64,000 nucleotides of DNA from Roseovarius halotolerans (lineage in GTDB: Bacteria > Pseudomonadota > Alphaproteobacteria > Rhodobacterales > Rhodobacteraceae), in the NCBI RefSeq assembly GCF_900172255.1, contig NZ_FWFU01000004.1, forward strand, positions 248,001-312,000, read 5' to 3'. Below, one piece after another: positions 25,636-33,802 of this stretch. Below the pieces are notes generated by a model, which worked only from the letters and a program-made list of their open reading frames with translations, ran no database searches and was not told where the DNA came from. The translations under genes and the position numbers were made by a program. The first letter of the stretch is position 1; each line of letters opens with the position of its first letter.

Positions 25636-26619
25636 TCAGTCGATCTGAAGACCCAGCTCTTCGACGAGACCCCGGAACGTGGTGTACTGGTTCTCCACGA
25701 AGGCAACGGTCTCTTCGGGCGACAGCATCATCGGAACCGAACCCAGCGACTTGGTCTGATTGACCCAGCGTTCGTCGGCGGCAACCTCCTGAAGAACTTC
25801 GACCCAGGTCGCGATCGTTTCATCGCTCAGGCCCGGCGGACCGACGAGACCCGACCAGCCGACAAGCGCCTCAAGCGCGGGATGGCCCAGTTCGGACGCG
25901 GTCGGCACATCCGGAAGCGAGTCCACGCGCTCCGGAGTCGTCACGACCAGCGGACGCAACTGACCGCCCTCGATCTGACTGATGATGGCCGAGATGTTCG
26001 AACACACGAAATCGACCTGCCCCGTCGCAGCCGCCGCCGCGGCCGCCCCGCCGCTCTGGAACGGAATATGCGTTGCAGCGGTGCCCGGATCCTCGAAGCC
26101 CATCTCGTCCAGCAGCATGATACCGCCCAGATGGTGAAGCGTGCCGACACCTGCCGAACTATATGTCACGGCACCGGGGCTTGCCTCGATCGCCGCTCGA
26201 AGATCTTCGAGCGACTGATATGGCTTGGACGTCGCCGTCGCGCAGGCCGCCGGGTTGATCTCGAGAAGACTCAAGTAAGTGAAATCATCCCACTCATAGG
26301 GCATGCTCGACTTGAGCGCCGGCGAAATGCTGTGCGAGCCAATTCTGGCCAACAGCAGATTGTAGCCATCCGGGTCCGAGTTCTTCACATATGCAGACCC
26401 GGTCGCACCACCCGCGCCGGCCCGGTTGGTCACCAGAACCGGCTGACCCAGGTAATCCGGTGCGACATTGGCCAGGTTGCGCGCCGCAAGGTCAGAAGCA
26501 CCGCCAGGCCCGTAGGGCGCGGTCAACTGCACCGGCTGCGAAGGATAGTCCTGCGCTGCCACCGGCATGGCGGTCACCGCCGCAAGAGCAATTCCTGCGA
26601 GAAGTTTCATCTTGGTCAT
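25636..26619 (-). CDS. tctC: Tripartite tricarboxylate transporter, substrate-binding protein TctC
   Basis: Periplasmic solute receptor of the TTT system, 327 aa. It has a signal peptide (MTKMKLLAGIALAAV to about AQ at 22-23), then QPVQLTAPYGPGGASDLAAR and a two-lobe binding fold including YSSAGVGTLHHL and GGAAAAAAATGQVD. The ligand of these receptors is usually a carboxylate but cannot be read from sequence. GGAGG six bases before the ATG at 26619 sets the start. First transporter gene after the GntR regulator. Confidence 0.93.
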   Translation of the reverse strand: MTKMKLLAGIALAAVTAMPVAAQDYPSQPVQLTAPYGPGGASDLAARNLANVAPDYLGQPVLVTNRAGAGGATGSAYVKNSDPDGYNLLLARIGSHSISPALKSSMPYEWDDFTYLSLLEINPAACATATSKPYQSLEDLRAAIEASPGAVTYSSAGVGTLHHLGGIMLLDEMGFEDPGTAATHIPFQSGGAAAAAAATGQVDFVCSNISAIISQIEGGQLRPLVVTTPERVDSLPDVPTASELGHPALEALVGWSGLVGPPGLSDETIATWVEVLQEVAADERWVNQTKSLGSVPMMLSPEETVAFVENQYTTFRGLVEELGLQID

Positions 26620-26689
26620 TTGTATCCTCCCAATACATTTGCGTGGGCGTTTTTTCACGCCCTGTTCCGCGGATCGCCGAAGCGTCCGC

Positions 26690-27448
26690 TTATTTCCGCA
26701 CAGGCACGACTTTCTCCTGATCTGCGGTCAAATCGAGACTGATCTCGAATTTCACCATGTCCCCGCGATAGGAGACATCGTTGAAATAAAGCACGGTTCC
26801 GTCAGGGGCCGTCAGGATGCGTTGAATATCTCCGAGCGGCGCGCTGAGCGGCAAACCCAGAAGGGATGCCTTCTCCACGTCGGCCTGCCCGATCGTCAGC
26901 GTTTGATGGCACTGCGCGATGGTTACCCCCGGCAGGGACTCGATCACGGGAATGATGGTTTCGTGGTCAAAGCGCTCCGGACACTGGGCGTAAAGATCCG
27001 AGGCGATGTAGGCGTCGGCCAGAAGACAATCGAGCCCCTTGAGTGAATTGACCCTGCGAAGAAAGACATAGGATGGCGCAGCCTTCCCGCCCTTCAGATC
27101 CGCAGCCTTCAGCGCAACCCCCTCGCGTTTCTCGATGAGGCGCGGATCGGTCTTGGTCACCATGTCCAGCAGCTCGGGCCAGTCCAGCCCGACGGCGAAA
27201 GTATCGCTTCCCGTCGCGCCCTCCGTGACGAACGTGCCCGCACCCTGCTGGCGAACAAGCCGCCCCTCCCCCTCAAGGATGGCGACGGCCTGACGGATGG
27301 TCACCGTTGCAACCCCGAACTCCTCGGCAAGCTCGGAAATCGGCTTCACCCGATCACCCGGCGCAAGGTGGCCCAAGCGCAGACGCTGTCGCAGTATGTC
27401 CGCGATATGGAGATACAATTTACCGGGACTCTTCCTCAGAACGTCCAT
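26690..27448 (-). CDS. GntR family (HutC/UTRA subfamily) transcriptional regulator
   Basis: A 252-aa repressor-type regulator. The N-terminal winged helix spans about 8-76, with ELAEEFGVATVTIRQAVAILEGEGRLVRQQGAGTFV split between the recognition helix and wing. The C-terminal UTRA effector domain (about 95-245) probably binds a small metabolite. It sits between the minus-strand transporter genes and the divergent plus-strand catabolic operon, so it most likely controls both through the palindrome near 27570. Confidence 0.92.
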   Translation of the reverse strand: MDVLRKSPGKLYLHIADILRQRLRLGHLAPGDRVKPISELAEEFGVATVTIRQAVAILEGEGRLVRQQGAGTFVTEGATGSDTFAVGLDWPELLDMVTKTDPRLIEKREGVALKAADLKGGKAAPSYVFLRRVNSLKGLDCLLADAYIASDLYAQCPERFDHETIIPVIESLPGVTIAQCHQTLTIGQADVEKASLLGLPLSAPLGDIQRILTAPDGTVLYFNDVSYRGDMVKFEISLDLTADQEKVVPVRK

Positions 27449-27551
27449 CTTATCGATCCCTTTTCAGCGCTCGGAGCATCGCCCCACCAAGGCACAAAAG
27501 CCCCGGTATTTCATGGATGCTAGCAAACAAGGGCTCAATCCGTCCAGAAAA

Positions 27552-27589
27552 TTGTTATTGTTTTTGTATCATTCTAATCATAGGATGAT
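27552..27589. promoter_or_regulatory. Candidate promoter and GntR operator for the catabolic operon
   Basis: ATCATTCT (27568-27575) and AGGATGAT (27582-27589) form an imperfect palindrome (seven of eight positions) in an AT-rich stretch that stands out from its surroundings. A possible promoter is TTGTTA (27552-27557), 17 bases, then TAATCA (27575-27580), so the operator would cover the -10 box. It lies 37 bases before the first catabolic gene. Confidence 0.45.
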
Positions 27590-27625
27590 TTTGTTCGAAA
27601 ATCACTCACTTTGGGAAGAGGCTTT

Positions 27626-28399
27626 ATGTCAGATCTGATTCTCGAAGAGCGCCGCGAGACCGGGACGGTGCTTCTGCAACTGAACCGTCCCGATTCGCGC
27701 AATGCTCTCAGCACCGAGCTTCGCAAGGCCCTGACCGACCGATTCGCAGCCCTCTACGATGACCCCGACGCACGATGCGTCGTCGTGACAGGCGATGAAC
27801 GCGCCTTTGTCGCCGGGGCTGACATCAAGGCGATGGCCCGGATGGGCACCGCCGAAATCACCCGCAGCAACGTGCGCCGGATGTGGCAGGTCATCGCCCA
27901 ATGCCCCATTCCGTTCATCGCTGCGGTTCGAGGCGTTGCCTTTGGCGGCGGATGCGAACTTGCAATGCATGCCGACATCATCATCGCCGGTGAAAATGCG
28001 AAATTCGGTCAGCCCGAGATCAAGGTCGGCATCATGCCCGGCGGAGGCGGGACGCAGCGCCTTCCAAGAGCGATCGGCAAGTTCAAGGCGATGAAGATGA
28101 TGCTGACGGGAGATCCTATATCGGGGCGCGAGGCGTTCGATATGGGCCTCGCGAGCGAATGCGTGCCCGACGCGGATGTGCTCGACAGGGCACTGGAAAT
28201 GGCCGACCAGATCGCGGCCATGCCGCCACTCGCCGTGCGCCGCATCAAGGAAGTCGTGCTTGCCGGCCAGGATTCCTCGCTCGAGGCCGGTCTGATGCTC
28301 GAACGGCGGACCTTCGACACCCTGTTCGACACCGAGGACAAGACAGAGGGCATGACGGCCTTCATCGAGAAACGAAAGCCTGAATTCAAAGGAAAATAA
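27626..28399 (+). CDS. Enoyl-CoA hydratase
   Basis: A 257-aa crotonase that hydrates trans-2-enoyl-CoA to 3-hydroxyacyl-CoA. Both catalytic glutamates are present, Glu111 in GGGCELAM and Glu131 in FGQPEI, with the usual GTQRLPR segment after them. Substrate would be crotonyl-CoA or a longer dicarboxylic enoyl-CoA. First gene of the plus-strand operon, two bases before the dehydrogenase gene. The ATG at 27626 is preceded by GAAGAGG. Confidence 0.94.
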   Translation: MSDLILEERRETGTVLLQLNRPDSRNALSTELRKALTDRFAALYDDPDARCVVVTGDERAFVAGADIKAMARMGTAEITRSNVRRMWQVIAQCPIPFIAAVRGVAFGGGCELAMHADIIIAGENAKFGQPEIKVGIMPGGGGTQRLPRAIGKFKAMKMMLTGDPISGREAFDMGLASECVPDADVLDRALEMADQIAAMPPLAVRRIKEVVLAGQDSSLEAGLMLERRTFDTLFDTEDKTEGMTAFIEKRKPEFKGK

Positions 28400-28401
28400 C
28401 G

Positions 28402-29925
28402 ATGGGTGACAACGGAACCTCACGCATAGGGATCGTGGGCGCAGGCGCCATGGGACGCGGCATCGCACAGGTTGCGGCAGCCGGAGGCTGCAGCGTTCTG
28501 CTTTACGATGCCCGCTCCGAGGCCACAGCCGAAGCCATCGCGTTCATCGGGGGGATGCTGGACCGCGCGGTCGAGAAAGGCCGGATGGAGTCCGAAGATG
28601 CCGAAGCCGCCAAGAGCCGGCTGGCCGCAGCCGATGATCTTGCCGCCTTTGCCGACGCCGACGTCGTCATCGAGGCGGTGAGCGAGGATATCGAGCTCAA
28701 GTCCAAGGTGTTCAGCGCTCTTGAAGAGGCGACACGGCCCGACTGCATCCTCGCAAGCAATACCTCGTCGCTGTCGATAACCCGTCTCGCGGCCGCTTGT
28801 GACCACCCCGAAAGGGTCGCGGGCTTCCATTTCTTCAATCCGGTGCCGCTGATGCCGCTGGTGGAAGTGATCGCCGGGATCAGAACCGACCAGAAGGTGA
28901 TCGACAGGCTCGTGGCCCTCGGCAAGGTCATGGGCCGGACCCCGGTTCGCGTCGCCGACGCGCCCGGTTTCCTGGTGAACCAGGTTGGGCGGGGTTACAC
29001 GCTGGAGGCCACCAATCTGGTGGCCGAGGGTGTCACGGATTTCGCCTCGGTGGATCGGATCATGCGCGAAGCCGCGGGTTTCCGCATGGGGCCTTTCGAA
29101 CTCCTCGACCTGACAGCGCTGGATGTGACGCATCCCGCAACCATCGAAATCTATGAACAGTCCTACCATGAACCGCGCTTCCGCCCCGCCATGCTGATGG
29201 GGCAGCGCATGCAGGCAGGTCTGCTCGGGCGCAAGACGCAACAGGGCCACTACACCTACCTCGAGGGCAAGCAGCAGCGCCCCGAAGAGCCCGACGCCCC
29301 GCCATTCGAGGGCGGCATGTTCTGGGTGGAACCCGGCGAAGATTGCGCCGCCCTGCAAGAGATCGTTCGCTCATCAGGCGCCGAACTCGATGAAGGCGCG
29401 CAGCCGGGCGACGAGTCCATCATTCTCATCGCCCCGCTGGGAACGGACGCCAGCACCCATGCGGCGCAGGCCGGGCTTGATCCGGAACGCACCGTCGCCA
29501 TCGACCCGTTGTTCGGCTTCGCAGGCCGTCGCACGGCCATGAAAACCATCGTGACCCGCCCCGAGGTGATGACGAAAACACATGCGATGCTGACCAGCGA
29601 CGGAACCCCCGTCACACCTATTCAGGACAGCCCCGGCTTCGTTGCGCAACGCATCGTGGCGATGATTACCGCGATCGGCTCCGGCGTGGCCCAGAACAGA
29701 ATAGCGACGCCCGACGATATCGACCGCGCCGTGAAACTCGGCCTTAACTACCCCAACGGCCCGCTCGAGTTCGCTGACAAGCTCGGGATCGCCCGCGTTC
29801 TGAAAATCCTCGAAGGGATGAGCACCTGCACCGGTGATCCCCGCTACAGGACCGGTCCGTGGCTGCGCCGGCGCGCCGCGCTCGGTCTTTCGGCGAAAAC
29901 GCCAGAGACCCCGACGCACAGCTAA
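28402..29925 (+). CDS. 3-hydroxyacyl-CoA dehydrogenase (PaaC/PaaH-like, two C-terminal domains)
   Basis: Oxidises 3-hydroxyacyl-CoA with NAD. 507 aa: NAD-binding Rossmann domain with GAGAMGRG at 13-20, catalytic block GFHFFNPVPLMPLVE near 140-155, a first C-terminal domain with DAPGFLVNQVGRGY and a second with DSPGFVAQRIVAMI (around 411-424). The two-domain layout is that of the phenylacetate/adipate type enzymes rather than short FadB2-like ones. Two bases separate it from the hydratase gene. Confidence 0.92.
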   Translation: MGDNGTSRIGIVGAGAMGRGIAQVAAAGGCSVLLYDARSEATAEAIAFIGGMLDRAVEKGRMESEDAEAAKSRLAAADDLAAFADADVVIEAVSEDIELKSKVFSALEEATRPDCILASNTSSLSITRLAAACDHPERVAGFHFFNPVPLMPLVEVIAGIRTDQKVIDRLVALGKVMGRTPVRVADAPGFLVNQVGRGYTLEATNLVAEGVTDFASVDRIMREAAGFRMGPFELLDLTALDVTHPATIEIYEQSYHEPRFRPAMLMGQRMQAGLLGRKTQQGHYTYLEGKQQRPEEPDAPPFEGGMFWVEPGEDCAALQEIVRSSGAELDEGAQPGDESIILIAPLGTDASTHAAQAGLDPERTVAIDPLFGFAGRRTAMKTIVTRPEVMTKTHAMLTSDGTPVTPIQDSPGFVAQRIVAMITAIGSGVAQNRIATPDDIDRAVKLGLNYPNGPLEFADKLGIARVLKILEGMSTCTGDPRYRTGPWLRRRAALGLSAKTPETPTHS

Positions 29926-29980
29926 GTCGCCCCCTGACGCAAAGACATAAGAAAACGACGCCTATCGAAAGGAATGAACC

Positions 29981-31183
29981 ATGCTCGATGCCTATATCTA
30001 TGACGGCCTGCGCAGCCCCTTCGGACGCTCGGGCGGCGCGCTGTCCGGCATCCGGCCCGATGACCTTCTTGCCGAGGTGATCCGGCCGCTCATGAACCGC
30101 TCGCAACTGGACGGAAGCGCCATCGATGACGTCATCATCGGCTGCGGGAACCAGGCCGGCGAAGACAGCCGCTGCGTCGCGCGCCACGCCGCATTGCGCG
30201 CCGGACTGCCCATCGAAGTGCCAGGCACCGTGATCCAGCGCAACTGCGGCAGCGGGTTGGGCGCCATGATCTCGGCCGCGCACGCACTGACCTGCGGCGA
30301 GGGTGATGTGGTGATCTCGGGCGGCGTCGAAAGCATGAGCCGCTCGCCCTTCGTGATCGCCAAACACGCCAGGCCCTTCGCCCGTCAGCTCGACTGGTAT
30401 GACAGCGCCGTTGGCGCGCGCTTCCCGAACCCGCAACTGGAAAAGGAATTCGGAAGCGACTCGATGCCCCAGACCGCCGACAATCTCGCGCAGGAACACG
30501 GGATCAGCCGCGAAGAAAGCGACGCGTTCGCGCTGCGCTCACAGCAAGGTTGGGCCCGCGCGCACGAAAACAACCTGTTCGCCGACGAGATCACCCCGGT
30601 TTCCGTTCCCGGCGGTCGCGGGCGCGATGACATCACCGTGGATACCGATGAACACCCCCGCCCCAAGACGGACCTCGAGGGGCTCTCGCGGCTCCGCGCC
30701 CTGAACCCCGACGGCGTCACCACCGCCGGCAGCGCCTCTGGCCTCAACGACGGCGCGGTGGCGCTGATGATGGGCAGCCGTGCCGCGGGCGACAAGATCG
30801 GCCGCGAGCCCATTGCCCGCATCCTTGCCAGCGGCGTGGCAGGCGTCCCCCCGAGGACGATGGGCTACGGCCCGGTTCCGGCCTCCAGTCTGGCGCTGGA
30901 GCGCGCCGGGCTTTCACTGTCGGATATGGCGGTGATCGAGATCAACGAGGCCTTCGCCGCCCAGGTTCTCGCCTGCATGAAGGGCCTCGATATCGCGGAC
31001 GGGGATGACCGGGTGAACCCGAATGGCGGCGCCATTGCGCTTGGCCATCCCCTCGGCGCCTCAGGCCCGCGCATTGCCCTGACGGCCATCCACGAAACCA
31101 AGCGCCGCGGCGGGAAATATGCGCTGGCCACCATGTGCATCGGCATGGGCCAGGGCATCGCGATCGTCATGGAAGTGTTCTGA
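29981..31183 (+). CDS. Acetyl-CoA acyltransferase (3-oxoadipyl-CoA thiolase-like)
   Basis: Cleaves a 3-oxoacyl-CoA with CoA to acetyl-CoA and a shortened acyl-CoA. 400 aa with nucleophile Cys89 in QRNCGSGLG, the GGAIALGHPLGASG block with the catalytic His, and general base Cys386 in MCIGMGQG. The N-terminus AYIYDGLRSPFGRSGGALSGIRPDDL resembles the PcaF/PaaJ (3-oxoadipyl-CoA) group. Its stop overlaps the next start by one base. Confidence 0.92.
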   Translation: MLDAYIYDGLRSPFGRSGGALSGIRPDDLLAEVIRPLMNRSQLDGSAIDDVIIGCGNQAGEDSRCVARHAALRAGLPIEVPGTVIQRNCGSGLGAMISAAHALTCGEGDVVISGGVESMSRSPFVIAKHARPFARQLDWYDSAVGARFPNPQLEKEFGSDSMPQTADNLAQEHGISREESDAFALRSQQGWARAHENNLFADEITPVSVPGGRGRDDITVDTDEHPRPKTDLEGLSRLRALNPDGVTTAGSASGLNDGAVALMMGSRAAGDKIGREPIARILASGVAGVPPRTMGYGPVPASSLALERAGLSLSDMAVIEINEAFAAQVLACMKGLDIADGDDRVNPNGGAIALGHPLGASGPRIALTAIHETKRRGGKYALATMCIGMGQGIAIVMEVF

Positions 31184-32370
31184 TGTCCGATAGGCGAAAA
31201 CCTGACTTCGATTGGCGCGATCCGCTGTTCATCGAGGACCTCCTCGACGAGGAAGAGCGGATGATCCGCGACGCGGCCCGCGACTTCGCGCAAAAACGGC
31301 TCATGCCGCTGATCCGTGACTGGCACCGGCACGAAACCTTCGACCCCGATATCATGCGCGAACTCGGCGACATGGGTTTCCTCGGCATGCAGATCGAAGG
31401 TTACGGCTGCGCCGGGGCCAGCTATACCGCCTATGGCCTCGTCGCGCGCGAACTGGAACGCGTCGACGCCGCCTTCCGTTCGGCTTGTGGTGTGCAGGGC
31501 GGTCTGGCGATGACGCCGATCCACCTCTTCGGCAGCGAGGAGCAGAAGCAGAAATACCTGCCGCCAATGGCGCGCGGGGAACGCATCGGCTGTTTCGGCC
31601 TGACCGAACCCGATGCCGGATCGGATCCGTCGCGCATGCGCGCCCGCGCCCGCACGGTGGATGGCGGCTATCGTCTGAGCGGCAACAAGGTCTGGATCAC
31701 GCATGCCTCCATCGCGGATGTCTTCGTGGTCTGGGCGCGCGACGACGAGGGGACCGTGCGCGGCTTCATCCTCGAACGTGGGCAAAGCGGCCTCGAGACG
31801 CGCAAGATCGAGGGCAAGTTCTCTGTCCGGGCCTCACCGACCGGCGAAATCTTCATGGACGATGTCTTCGTCCCGCAAGACCAGGTTCTGCCCTCGGCAA
31901 AAGGGCTGTCAGCACCGCTCACCTGCCTGAACCGCGCACGTCTGGCGATCTGCTGGGGCGCGATGGGGGCAGCCGAGTTCTGCTGGCAGGCCTCCCGCGA
32001 CTATGTCCTGGAACGCCATCAGTTCGGGCGCCCGCTCGCCGCAAGCCAATTGGTGCAGGCGAAGCTCGCCGAAATGCAAAGCGAGATCGCGCTTTCACTG
32101 CACGCGACCCTGCGGCTCAGTCGGCTGCAGGACGAAGGCCGCGCAACCCCGGAAATGTTCTCGCTCGTCAAACGCAACGCGGCCCGCAAGGCGCTTGAAA
32201 TATGCCGGACAGCCCGGGACATGCATGGCGGCAACGGCATATCCGACGAATATCACGTCGTCCGCCACATGCTGAATCTCGAGGTCGAGAACACGCTTGA
32301 GGGCACGTACGACATTCACTCGCTGGTGCTGGGCGCCGCGCAGACAGGCATTCGCGCCTTCGCCGGCTGA
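31183..32370 (+). CDS. Glutaryl-CoA dehydrogenase-like acyl-CoA dehydrogenase
   Basis: FAD enzyme that oxidises, and in true GcdH also decarboxylates, glutaryl-CoA to crotonyl-CoA. The 395-aa sequence follows the human enzyme closely: ELERVDAAFRS with Arg99 at the place of the Arg that binds the distal carboxylate, GCFGLTEPDAGSDPS, GKFSVRASPTGEIFMD, ARDMHGGNGISDEYHV and catalytic Glu373 in EGTYDIHSLVLG. That Arg supports a dicarboxyl-CoA substrate. TGATG overlap with the thiolase gene. Confidence 0.9.
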   Translation: MSDRRKPDFDWRDPLFIEDLLDEEERMIRDAARDFAQKRLMPLIRDWHRHETFDPDIMRELGDMGFLGMQIEGYGCAGASYTAYGLVARELERVDAAFRSACGVQGGLAMTPIHLFGSEEQKQKYLPPMARGERIGCFGLTEPDAGSDPSRMRARARTVDGGYRLSGNKVWITHASIADVFVVWARDDEGTVRGFILERGQSGLETRKIEGKFSVRASPTGEIFMDDVFVPQDQVLPSAKGLSAPLTCLNRARLAICWGAMGAAEFCWQASRDYVLERHQFGRPLAASQLVQAKLAEMQSEIALSLHATLRLSRLQDEGRATPEMFSLVKRNAARKALEICRTARDMHGGNGISDEYHVVRHMLNLEVENTLEGTYDIHSLVLGAAQTGIRAFAG

Positions 32371-32386
32371 CAGGAAGGATCTCAAC

Positions 32387-33790
32387 ATGACTTCAACAGA
32401 ACCGCGAACGACGATACAGGGCCTTGTCGAAAAAGCCCGCAACGCGATGGCGCAGTTCGCAGACGCGACGCAGGCACAGGCCGACGAGGCCGTCACCGCC
32501 CTGGCCTGGGCGATCTATGAACCCGGCCGCGCAAGAGCCTTGGCCGAAATGGCCGTGGCGCAGACCGGCCTTGGCGATATCGAAAGCAAGATCGTCAAGA
32601 ACCAGCGCAAGACCTTCGGATGCCTGCGCGACCTCAGCCGCGTGCGAAGCGTCGGCGTGATCGAGGACATGCCCGCGAAAGGCATGGTGAAATACGCCAA
32701 GCCGGTGGGGGTCGTCGCTGCCGTGACGCCTTCCACCAACCCGACGGCCACGCCCGTCAACAAGGCCATGTTCGCAATCAAGAGCCGCAACGCTGTCATC
32801 ATCGCGCCCTCTCCGTCCGGATGGGGCGCGACCTCGGCTGCCGTGGATTATATGCGCGCGGAACTCGAGAAATGCGGCTATCCGGCGGATCTGGTGCAGA
32901 TCCTTCCAAAGCCCGTCAACAAGGCTCTGACGCAGGAACTGATGGAACAGGCCGACCTCGTCGTCGTGACCGGCTCGCAGAACAACGTGCGGCGCGCCTA
33001 TTCCTCGGGAACGCCAGCCATCGGGGTCGGCGCAGGGAACGTCCCCGTCGTCATCGACGCGGATGCGGATCTTGACGATGCCGCGGTCAAGATCTGCCGC
33101 TCCAAGACCTTCGACAACGCCACCTCCTGTTCCTCCGAGAACTCGCTCCTGATCCACGACTCCGTCTATGATGACGCCATCGCCGCGCTGCGCCGGGCGG
33201 GTGGCCATCTCTGTTCGCGCGAAGAGAAAGAGCGCATCCGCGAAAGGCTCTGGACAGACGGCAAGCTGAACCGCCAGGTCATCGCCAAGGACGCCGACAC
33301 GCTCAGGGACATCTTTGAACTCGGCCCCGAGGCGCAGGGCGCACGCTTCTTCATGGTCGAGGAAGACCGGCCCGACCCCGACAGCCCGTTCACCGACGAA
33401 AAGCTGTCTCTGGTGCTGACGGTCTACCGTGTGCGCGACATCGACGACGCCAAGGCGCAGCTCGATACGATCCTCGACGTCTGCGGCAAGGGCCATTCCA
33501 TCGGTATTCACACCAACACCCCTGCACATGCCGAACAACTGGCCGAATCCATCGATGTCGTGCGCGTCCTGGTCAATCAGGCGCACACCATGGGCAATGG
33601 CGGCAGCTTCGACAACGCGCTCGAATTCACCCTCTCGATGGGCGGCGGGACCTGGGCCGGCAACTCGATCACCGAGAACCTCAACGCCCGTCATTTCATG
33701 AATGTCACCCACCTCGTGCGAACCATTCCGCTGGATCAGCCACCAGAGGAAGAGCTGTTCGGGGCATACTGGAAGCAGCACGGAAGATAA
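32387..33790 (+). CDS. CoA-acylating aldehyde dehydrogenase
   Basis: Interconverts an aldehyde plus CoA and NAD(P) with an acyl-CoA. 467 aa, of the EutE/AdhE N-terminal type; TPSTNPTATPVNK (114-126) and nucleophile Cys248 in DNATSCSSEN are typical. It is also close in character to acylating sulfoacetaldehyde dehydrogenase. In this operon it could turn a semialdehyde into the dicarboxyl-CoA used by the GcdH-like enzyme. AAGGA lies before the ATG at 32387. Confidence 0.88.
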   Translation: MTSTEPRTTIQGLVEKARNAMAQFADATQAQADEAVTALAWAIYEPGRARALAEMAVAQTGLGDIESKIVKNQRKTFGCLRDLSRVRSVGVIEDMPAKGMVKYAKPVGVVAAVTPSTNPTATPVNKAMFAIKSRNAVIIAPSPSGWGATSAAVDYMRAELEKCGYPADLVQILPKPVNKALTQELMEQADLVVVTGSQNNVRRAYSSGTPAIGVGAGNVPVVIDADADLDDAAVKICRSKTFDNATSCSSENSLLIHDSVYDDAIAALRRAGGHLCSREEKERIRERLWTDGKLNRQVIAKDADTLRDIFELGPEAQGARFFMVEEDRPDPDSPFTDEKLSLVLTVYRVRDIDDAKAQLDTILDVCGKGHSIGIHTNTPAHAEQLAESIDVVRVLVNQAHTMGNGGSFDNALEFTLSMGGGTWAGNSITENLNARHFMNVTHLVRTIPLDQPPEEELFGAYWKQHGR

Positions 33791-33802
33791 GGAAACGAAC
33801 GC

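Noticed and set aside
32393..33781. Long open frame on the minus strand opposite the acylating aldehyde dehydrogenase gene
   Set aside because: High-GC codon bias keeps the opposite strand open; the product is His/Gly/Val-rich without any motif, while the plus strand encodes a complete enzyme.
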